Assembly: GCA_041598875.1 (NCBI GenBank)
Contig: JBFHXP010000124.1
Location: 1 to 7,640 of the forward strand
Direction: 5' to 3'
DNA: 7,640 nucleotides
Source of the DNA: JAKITW01 sp041598875
GTDB lineage: Bacteria > Desulfobacterota > Desulfobulbia > Desulfobulbales > BM004
This document shows, piece by piece, positions 1-5,172 of this stretch. The notes beneath the pieces were generated by a model, which saw only the letters and a program-made list of their open reading frames with translations, did not search any database and was not told the origin of the DNA. Made by a program: the position numbers and the translations under genes. How positions within the stretch are numbered: position 1 is the first letter of the stretch; each line of letters opens with the position of its first letter.

Positions 1-651
1 ATTGCCATTTTCACGCAACCGGACACTGCAGAGTACTCGCTCACCGGGTTTCACGTATTTTGGCTCCAGGACTACCGAGGCAATATCAATGGTGGAGACA
101 TCCATCTCGGCAAAATCAAACCTCTCGGGCCACGTGGCAAATATTGTTTTCACCAGATCGGGCATGAGCTCGCGCACGGTTTTCGGTTCTCCGACACCGA
201 GGAGTTTCTGCCGGTCGGCAGAACTTATGCCGCTGGAATCAGACCACACCACCCGGGAGTCGGAGGTCCGCATGAGTTGCAGCGACAGCCCCACACTTGC
301 TGATTTTCCATCCTCACGGCGCTGATTCACCGTACCAAGCAGAAGATAATCGGCCTTTAGCTCGTCCTTGGCCAGAAGCACATGGTATGATTCGAGATAC
401 CCGAGCCAGCGCAGTCGATTACGCACCAGGAAATCCATCACCTCCTGATCAGAGACGATTTCAAATCCAAGCGCGGCAATCTCATCAACAACCAGCGAGC
501 TTATCTCCCGGTCATAACCGTTAACCCCGAAGCTCAGATCTTCCATGGGAAATACGGCAATCCTCTCGCCATATACGATACCGACTCCACAGAGAGAGAA
601 AATCAGTGCCGTGACGAATATGCGGGTTGCTTTTTTCACCTGGTTCTGCAT
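1..651 (-). CDS. Secreted CsgG/LpoB-like periplasmic protein (3' end beyond window)
   Basis: The frame is open from an ATG at 651 to the window edge: 217 codons, no stop, so the C-terminus is missing. Residues 1-28 are a Sec signal peptide (MQNQVKKATRIF, hydrophobic stretch, cut near VYG/ERIAV). The mature part begins ERIAVFPMEDL, followed by a helix-rich stretch, LLLGTVNQR near residue 115, then SLQLMRTSDSRVVWSDSSG. This RIAV..E / LGTV / L.L....VW..SG pattern is the one seen in CsgG, LpoB and GNA1162-type proteins, and the gene just upstream shows it too. From about residue 193 (VVLEPKYVKPGERVLCSVRL) a second beta-rich domain seems to begin. The gene starts 31 nt after the lipoprotein stop, with only a weak ribosome site (GGTG), so it is probably co-transcribed with it. 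No lipobox is present. Exact function is unknown; a role in outer-membrane assembly or export is inferred from fold and context. Confidence 0.85.
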   Translation of the reverse strand, partial: MQNQVKKATRIFVTALIFSLCGVGIVYGERIAVFPMEDLSFGVNGYDREISSLVVDEIAALGFEIVSDQEVMDFLVRNRLRWLGYLESYHVLLAKDELKADYLLLGTVNQRREDGKSASVGLSLQLMRTSDSRVVWSDSSGISSADRQKLLGVGEPKTVRELMPDLVKTIFATWPERFDFAEMDVSTIDIASVVLEPKYVKPGERVLCSVRLRENGN

Positions 652-682
652 GCGTTCACCGGTCCAGCACACCTGGCTGTTC

Positions 683-1267
683 CTACTTTGTTACTCCGGT
701 TGCAAGAAGTTCGTCAACAAGATCCATGGAGACCTGGAACTTGTCACGGGAGGCGGCACCGAAAAGCCGCCCGCCAAGGGTATAGCCATTCCGATGGCCG
801 CTGGCCTGCCAGAGTACAGTGGCGGACTTGGCGTCCACCAACCGGAGGGTTAATGATACCTGGGGATACTCAAAGGAACCCTTTCGCACATCTGACGACT
901 CATCAACAGAACCGAGAATGAACCCCTGAACATTCATGATCTGCCCCAGGCGCTCAAGAGCGGACTTACCTATGGGAGCGCCCTTGTCCACCGCCTCTTC
1001 CAGCAGGACACTGTCCACCAACCCCTTGTCAACAACATCGTAATACCCCGAGGAAAGCAACTGGGTCATGACGACATCTCGCAACCTGTCCGCAGCAAAT
1101 GCGTCACTGGTATGATTTTCAAAGGAGAGTACCGCGATCCGCTGATAAAACCCCAGATCGATGTCCTCACGCATAAATGAAGTGGTCTTCCCTGAGGAGA
1201 GGCCACATCCGCTCAAGACAAGGCAGGCCACTGCCAGTGCACATGTATAAACCGTCAATTTACCCAT
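683..1267 (-). CDS. CsgG/LpoB-like outer-membrane lipoprotein
   Basis: A 194-residue lipoprotein. Two in-frame ATGs exist, at 1273 and 1267. The A/G-rich AAGGGG lies 8 nt from the second but only 2 nt from the first, so 1267 is preferred. The N-terminus MGKLTVYTCALAVACLVLSGC ends in the lipobox LSGC, with the lipidated Cys at residue 21; +2 is Gly, which predicts outer-membrane sorting under the E. coli rule. The mature part has QRIAVLSFENHTSDAFAADRL, then GQIMNVQGFILGSVDE, then a strand pair VSLTLRLVDAKSATVLWQASG. This is the CsgG/LpoB/GNA1162-like arrangement, and the length fits LpoB-sized members rather than pore-forming CsgG (about 260-280 residues), so it probably lacks the barrel hairpins. 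It lies 51 nt after the barrel gene and 31 nt before a similar gene, consistent with one operon. Its partner and substrate are not visible; the link to the barrel is inference. Confidence 0.86.
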   Translation of the reverse strand: MGKLTVYTCALAVACLVLSGCGLSSGKTTSFMREDIDLGFYQRIAVLSFENHTSDAFAADRLRDVVMTQLLSSGYYDVVDKGLVDSVLLEEAVDKGAPIGKSALERLGQIMNVQGFILGSVDESSDVRKGSFEYPQVSLTLRLVDAKSATVLWQASGHRNGYTLGGRLFGAASRDKFQVSMDLVDELLATGVTK

Positions 1268-1318
1268 ACCCATTACCCCTTTTTTGTGTACTCTTCGTAT
1301 AAGTATACCTGATAATCA

Positions 1319-3430
1319 CTAAAAATCCGAGGCCCTGGCCGAGAGCTGCATGCCGATGCTCCAGGCATCATCGCTGCCCACGGCATCGCTGGTGTCAAAT
1401 CGGCCGTAGGTGAGAAACGAAAGGTTGCGACTGAGCAGCCAGTTCCAGTTGACACTGTAGTTTTCACTGAAATACGTGGCATGGCGAGCCCCATAGGTAA
1501 AACCGAGTTGCGTCTTGGTTGCTGGAATGAGATGCACGGAGAAATTAAATGCCGTGGCATCGACACTGTTGTCCATGCGGGCGTATGAGGCCGAAGAAGA
1601 GAATGAGAGAATATCAGATGGCCGCCAGCTGAGGTTTACATCGGTATTATCGCCATCGGTTGTCGGAGCGGACGATGAGGCGGTCACCGAATACCGTTCA
1701 GTCAGGGAAACAGTCAACTGGGGATTCAACCGGGCGGTAAGGCGCAGATCAGCCCCATAGATATCGGTTGTCTCATTGCTGGTTTCGCTCTTGGAAGTGG
1801 CATAGTTCAGGTCAACCGAGGAACTCAGGTCACGGTAGAGATCGGCAATGGTATTGATATTGAAACTGTGGCCGGTGGAGGTTTTTGACCCGGCGGTATA
1901 GGCCTCGCTGCGGGACAAACCGGACTGGAAGCGCAGGGTGGAAAGCGGGGACCAGGCGCCACCGAGTGAATAGGCGCGCGCCCTGCTCTTTTCCGTGGTT
2001 GTGCTGGTGGCAAGAGACTCGGAAACCGTAAAGCTCGTGCTCCAGGAGGTCATCGGATCATAACGCAACGAGGCGGAGTGAGAGGTCTGATCACTGGAGG
2101 AACCACCCGACGCGGTATTTTCATTGTGGGAAAAGGCATACCCGAGGTCCACGGCATCGCTTACCTGATAGTTGACCCCGACATCGGTGCCGTGTCGCTT
2201 GGTGGTGCTGATCACCGCAGGCGAATACTCCTTTTCAAAGATCTCGATCTCGGTCACTGGAATTGGCGCTCCAAGAAGGGTAGCATCCACCACCAGCTTG
2301 ACATACTCACTGCTCTGTCGGGGAATGGAAATGGCAAAACGGCGATGCACCGAACTGTAGGCAACCGAGCCGGCGGGCAGGGTGACCTGGGTCCACACGG
2401 CAGGAAAAAGCGGATTGGGAACGATATAGAGCGAGAACCCGACATTGGCAGGGTTGACCGCAAGGGCGATGAGATCGTCGCGGGTATAGAGATAGATGAG
2501 ATCAACCTCTGGATCAAAGGCGGATACCTGAAAACCGATATTAACCTGCTCGGTTGGAGGCAAAACGATTTCCGCGGCAGGCGCGGCAACGGTAAGGATT
2601 GAGTCCCGCATCGCGGGAATGTCGCCACCCATAACCGTATTGAGCGGGGTATTGTCCTGGGTCGCATTAACCTGGACCACCACCTTTTCCCGCAATGAAT
2701 AGCCGGCTGGGTTGATGTTCGCCTGGTACTCCTGGCGGCCCTCATTATACTGCTGTGAAAAGTTGATATTCAGCCGGTCCTGGAAAAAACTTTTCGCAGT
2801 GCTGAACTTGGCAAAATGGTTGGCGGTCCGGGTCTCGCTGGTATCAATGGAATTCTCACTATCCATGCCGCTGAAGCCATAATGTATGCGGCCGTGAATG
2901 ATATCCCAGTCCACATTGGCCCCATACCTGCTGTCATCACGTCGACTTGTTCCCGAGCCAATGGCGATATCACTCTCACTGACCCTCTCGCCGTACTGCA
3001 GGGTGACTGACGGCACAAGTTTTTTGTGCCATGCTGACCCAATGGTGCTATCCCAGGAGCGGTCAGACCGGTCATAGCCGCTGGCAGCATAGTTTTCAAC
3101 CATGTACCCGCTGAGATTGGCCCGGAAGAGATCATTGTTCAAGGAAAACCCAATTTGCGGCTGCAGGGTTTCATCGGTTCCGCTCCGTTCGGCCCAGTTC
3201 CGATTATAGGAGAGTGAACCATTCATGGAAAGGGCGGAGGTCAGCTCCCGGCTGAGATGGGTGCCGTAGCGCTGGTTGAAGGTGGATGTCTGGTCAGTTC
3301 CATTGTCGCTTTCGGTGTACCCCCAGTTCCCGGTAAGGTCAATGGCATGGCCATTCGGCGCACCGATGAGTCCCACCATCAGCAACGCAGGAAGAAACAC
3401 TCCAAGGCTGGATTTTTTTTGTTTCTTCAT
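1319..3430 (-). CDS. Outer-membrane beta-barrel protein with inserted soluble domain
   Basis: 703 residues from ATG 3430; a TTG directly before it (3433) is a poorer start. MKKQKKSSLGVFLPALLMVG followed by a short tail to GHA/IDLTGNWGY is a Sec signal peptide cut near residue 29. Residues about 30-245 and 410-703 consist of alternating polar/hydrophobic strands rich in Ser, Thr, Tyr and Asn (for example SMNGSLSYNRNW, DVGVNYQVSDAVDLGYAFS, KTQLGFTYGARHATYF), with acidic turns, and the chain ends in Phe: the signature of a TonB-independent outer-membrane barrel. Residues about 250-405 differ: Pro/Val-rich with few barrel-like alternations, so probably a folded soluble domain inserted between two sets of strands. 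No heme motif. It follows an OmcS-like cytochrome gene and precedes two CsgG/LpoB-like proteins, so it may be the outer-membrane channel or sheath of an electron conduit or the export pore of the cytochrome. The specific family is not recognised. Confidence 0.9.
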   Translation of the reverse strand: MKKQKKSSLGVFLPALLMVGLIGAPNGHAIDLTGNWGYTESDNGTDQTSTFNQRYGTHLSRELTSALSMNGSLSYNRNWAERSGTDETLQPQIGFSLNNDLFRANLSGYMVENYAASGYDRSDRSWDSTIGSAWHKKLVPSVTLQYGERVSESDIAIGSGTSRRDDSRYGANVDWDIIHGRIHYGFSGMDSENSIDTSETRTANHFAKFSTAKSFFQDRLNINFSQQYNEGRQEYQANINPAGYSLREKVVVQVNATQDNTPLNTVMGGDIPAMRDSILTVAAPAAEIVLPPTEQVNIGFQVSAFDPEVDLIYLYTRDDLIALAVNPANVGFSLYIVPNPLFPAVWTQVTLPAGSVAYSSVHRRFAISIPRQSSEYVKLVVDATLLGAPIPVTEIEIFEKEYSPAVISTTKRHGTDVGVNYQVSDAVDLGYAFSHNENTASGGSSSDQTSHSASLRYDPMTSWSTSFTVSESLATSTTTEKSRARAYSLGGAWSPLSTLRFQSGLSRSEAYTAGSKTSTGHSFNINTIADLYRDLSSSVDLNYATSKSETSNETTDIYGADLRLTARLNPQLTVSLTERYSVTASSSAPTTDGDNTDVNLSWRPSDILSFSSSASYARMDNSVDATAFNFSVHLIPATKTQLGFTYGARHATYFSENYSVNWNWLLSRNLSFLTYGRFDTSDAVGSDDAWSIGMQLSARASDF

Positions 3431-3493
3431 CAAAGAGTATCTACCGGAAATAACAGTACCGTAGGCAAAAAACTTACGATTCTTTTCACGCCA

Positions 3494-3538
3494 AACCCGG
3501 AATCAGACAATATCAATCTGATACTGTCCGTCCGGGTT
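3494..3538 (-). promoter_or_regulatory. Two-tier RNA hairpin in leader of the barrel gene
   Basis: Read as minus-strand RNA, an outer 8-bp perfect stem (AACCCGGA / TCCGGGTT, from 3531-3538 and 3494-3501) encloses an inner 10-bp stem (GACAGTATCA / TGATATTGTC, from 3519-3528 and 3506-3515) with one G-U pair and a GAU triloop. A 2-by-4 internal loop separates the tiers. It lies 63 nt before the barrel ATG. No U-run follows directly, so it does not look like an intrinsic terminator. The G-U pair would be A-C in plus-strand RNA, which favours the minus transcript as the functional one. A role in translation control or mRNA processing is inference. Confidence 0.6.
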
Positions 3539-3584
3539 GATGTCATTCTTTACAATTGCGCAGGCCGGCTTGTCCTGGATCTCC

Positions 3585-3613
3585 GGACGGCGCGAACCAG
3601 ATTCGCGCCGTCC
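3585..3613 (-). other. Perfect 12-bp hairpin after the OmcS-like cytochrome gene
   Basis: GGACGGCGCGAA (3585-3596), loop CCAGA, then TTCGCGCCGTCC (3602-3613), starting 40 nt past the cytochrome stop codon. The stem is GC-rich and perfect. A U-rich tail (TTATTTT, 3614-3620) exists only in plus-strand reading, and no plus-strand gene precedes it. In the minus transcript no U-run follows, so it is better read as a 3' stabilising or processing hairpin, or a factor-assisted terminator, between the cytochrome and barrel genes. Its 3583-3590 part can also pair with 3528-3535. Confidence 0.65.
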
Positions 3614-3652
3614 TTATTTTCCAAAAATCCAGTGAGTATATGCAGTGCCGTA

Positions 3653-4762
3653 TCAATTGTCCTTCAAGGTGTGGCATTTGAAACAGCCACAGGTCGAGGC
3701 GCCGTCTCCGACCTCAGAGATACAGTCATCGCCGCCACCAGCTACGGTGGAATAATCCCAGCGCAGGATATCGGCATAAGGAGAGCCGTGCGCCCGGTGG
3801 CAGGAGAGACACATCACGATGGCGTCAGTACCAGCGGCATTGTTGACCGTTGCGGACGAGGCAGCCGGCACGGACGACCGGGCCACCGGGGCCTGATTGC
3901 TGAAGGTGTATGCAGTATACTCTGTGCCAGCCGCGGTCATATCCATACGATAATCCGTGGGATGGCGAAGCCAGGGCGATGCAAAGGCTGATGCGCCGGA
4001 ACCAAGGGCTTGGCCGCCGGAATCGTTATGGAAATTCGGATGGCAGCGTGAGCAGAGATAGGATATTGTTGCCGTGCTGGAAACAGAATCATTGGCGCGA
4101 ACCTCGCCATAATACTCGTTATGCAGGGCCGTGGTGACTGAACCGGCATACTCCCGGTTCGGATCTTCGTACCCTGCTATGCCGCCGAGAAACCGGAAGG
4201 CCTGCCCCGGCTCAGTGGCCGCAGCGGCAGCGGCTGCCGCGGCAGCTGTTATCTGGCCTGTGGCATTATAATGATGGGCGCCGTCCAGATCGAGGAATTC
4301 ATCGGCAACAGCCCGGTTACCATGGCAGCCGGTGGTGCCTGCGCAGGTAAAGGAGGCCAGGGCAGCACCGCCGCCCGGAGGGGTAAGGCCCAGGGTGCCA
4401 TCAACGCCATTAACCGGCAGACCGGTAAGATTATGGGCCATGGCATCATTGGCTGCGCCGGTCCCCTGTTCAGTCCAGTAAAAATTACCGCCGGCAAGCT
4501 GGGTAGCTGTCGGGTCGGCGGAATCATCCAGGACAAAATGCTTCAGCGCCACACCGTTGTTCGTGCCGGTATGGCACCCGAGACAGGTGCTGTTCAGCAA
4601 CAGGTTGGCATTGCCAGATGCTGCCGAGGTGTCAATTGCTGCCCCGTCCTGGCTGTTATGCATGGTGTGGCAGTTGACACACCAGTCACCGGCAACTGCA
4701 GAGGCAGCAAAAAGCATCCCTGCACCGGCAAGCACCATTGTTATTCCCGCGATTCTTTTCAT
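3653..4762 (-). CDS. Secreted OmcS-like multiheme c-type cytochrome (5-6 hemes)
   Basis: 369 residues from ATG 4762, chosen because AAGGGAGA lies 6 nt upstream and the signal peptide MKRIAGITMVLAGAGMLFAA then starts cleanly (cut near AVA/GDW); the frame is open further upstream but without support. Heme motifs: CVNCH (28-32), CLGCH (60-64), an abnormal CAGTTGCH (140-147), CSRCH (237-241), CLSCH (318-322) and CFKCH (360-364). Motif order and surroundings match what I recall of the Geobacter sulfurreducens nanowire cytochrome OmcS: CHTMHNS at the first heme, a RFLGG..GY segment mid-protein, LRHP after the fourth, CLSCHRAH at the fifth, and C.KCH a few residues before the end. OmcS is longer (about 430 residues with signal). 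A run of ten alanines fills 173-182. Heme covalently attached in the periplasm would carry electrons; extracellular filament formation is inference. A sigma-54 promoter lies upstream. Confidence 0.9.
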   Translation of the reverse strand: MKRIAGITMVLAGAGMLFAASAVAGDWCVNCHTMHNSQDGAAIDTSAASGNANLLLNSTCLGCHTGTNNGVALKHFVLDDSADPTATQLAGGNFYWTEQGTGAANDAMAHNLTGLPVNGVDGTLGLTPPGGGAALASFTCAGTTGCHGNRAVADEFLDLDGAHHYNATGQITAAAAAAAAAATEPGQAFRFLGGIAGYEDPNREYAGSVTTALHNEYYGEVRANDSVSSTATISYLCSRCHPNFHNDSGGQALGSGASAFASPWLRHPTDYRMDMTAAGTEYTAYTFSNQAPVARSSVPAASSATVNNAAGTDAIVMCLSCHRAHGSPYADILRWDYSTVAGGGDDCISEVGDGASTCGCFKCHTLKDN

Positions 4763-4768
4763 TTCCGT

Positions 4769-4776
4769 TCTCCCTT
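4769..4776 (-). promoter_or_regulatory. Ribosome binding site of the OmcS-like cytochrome
   Basis: AAGGGAGA on the minus strand, 6 nt before the ATG at 4762. It fixes the start there rather than at upstream in-frame codons, and gives a standard signal peptide. Confidence 0.75.
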
Positions 4777-5005
4777 TTTTTTGCAGCGAGCTTTTTCGTC
4801 TCACCCGACACCCATGAGGCCCGCCCCCATAAAGTGATTAACCTCAGTAACTTTCTCCTGGTAATTTCAATGCCCGCTTCCTCATTTACCCACATTCATG
4901 GCAGTCAGGCAATCCAGAACTCCATGCATAGCCGATATGACCACGTTGTTTAACTACGTAATACCATGTTCCCATAGAGATCAAGAAAAAAATTGTATTT
5001 TAAAC

Positions 5006-5022
5006 TGCAATTTCCACGCCAG
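5006..5022 (-). promoter_or_regulatory. Sigma-54 (RpoN) promoter
   Basis: The minus strand reads CTGGCGTGGAAATTGCA: TGGC at -24, exactly ten bases between the GG and GC pairs, and a perfect TTGCA at -12. Against TGGCACG-N4-TTGCA only the A and C of the -24 element differ. Transcription should start near 4995, about 233 nt before the cytochrome ATG. RpoN promoters need an enhancer-binding activator; candidate sites lie 30-130 bases upstream. Confidence 0.7.
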
Positions 5023-5044
5023 TGCATAAAGCTCAAAAAAAATT

Positions 5045-5053
5045 TCACCCATC
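5045..5053 (-). repeat. Repeat TCACCCATC, copy 1 (GATGGGTGA on minus)
   Basis: Nine-base identical copy of 5142-5150, in the same orientation, 97 bases apart. It lies just upstream of the sigma-54 -24 element and overlaps the small dyad ATCTC-act-GAGAT (5051-5063). A possible activator site; function unproven. Confidence 0.35.
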
Positions 5054-5116
5054 TCACTGAGATCCTGAAACAAATGTACACTCAACAGAATATTTTCTTG
5101 CCCTGTTATCATCTAT

Positions 5117-5150
5117 GGTGAAATAATGCTGCCATTATTTGTCACCCATC
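5117..5150. promoter_or_regulatory. Inverted repeat upstream of sigma-54 promoter (contains TCACCCATC copy 2)
   Basis: GGTGA-AATAATG (5117-5128), loop CTGC, CATTATT-tg-TCACC (5133-5146): 12 paired bases with a 2-base bulge. The right arm includes the second copy of the nonamer TCACCCATC (5142-5150). Centred about 135 bases before the predicted start site, in the usual range for RpoN activator binding. It could instead be a hairpin at the 3' end of the SPOR-NHL transcript, although no U-run follows on the minus strand. Confidence 0.4.
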
Positions 5151-5172
5151 ACTCGTCAAAAGGCAAAAAATG

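Larger units (their letters stand above)
4763..5172 (-). other. 410-base gene-free regulatory region and long 5' leader
   Basis: This AT-richer stretch between the SPOR-NHL stop and the cytochrome ATG has no convincing coding frame. It holds the sigma-54 promoter, upstream dyads and repeats (listed separately), and a predicted leader of about 230 nt from around 4995 to 4763. The leader contains short complementary segments on the minus strand (CATA/TATG in 4928-4940; ATGAGG with CCTCAT around 4818 and 4880) but no riboswitch class I can recognise; the cyclic-di-GMP GEMM consensus was looked for and not found. Confidence 0.6.

Noticed and set aside
1297..1308. Palindrome GTATAAGTATAC with TATACT between barrel and lipoprotein genes, as a promoter
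   Set aside because: No -35 element at a proper distance; the 51-nt spacing fits simple operon read-through.
2078..2602. Plus-strand open frame of 174 codons inside the barrel gene
   Set aside because: Antisense shadow of a clear outer-membrane barrel reading frame.
3257..3991. Plus-strand open frame of 244 codons across the barrel/cytochrome spacer
   Set aside because: Overlaps the ends of two well-supported minus-strand genes and the hairpins between them; low-complexity, no domain.
4763..4804. 14-residue N-terminal extension of the OmcS-like cytochrome
   Set aside because: It covers the ribosome site and would put charged residues before an otherwise standard signal peptide.
4686..4895. 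Small minus-strand frame in the cytochrome leader
   Set aside because: No ribosome site, runs into the cytochrome gene in another frame and has composition expected of noncoding sequence.
4763..5172. Cyclic-di-GMP (GEMM) riboswitch upstream of the cytochrome
   Set aside because: Looked for because such riboswitches often control cytochrome genes in Geobacter, but the conserved GEMM core sequences are not present here or in 3434-3652.
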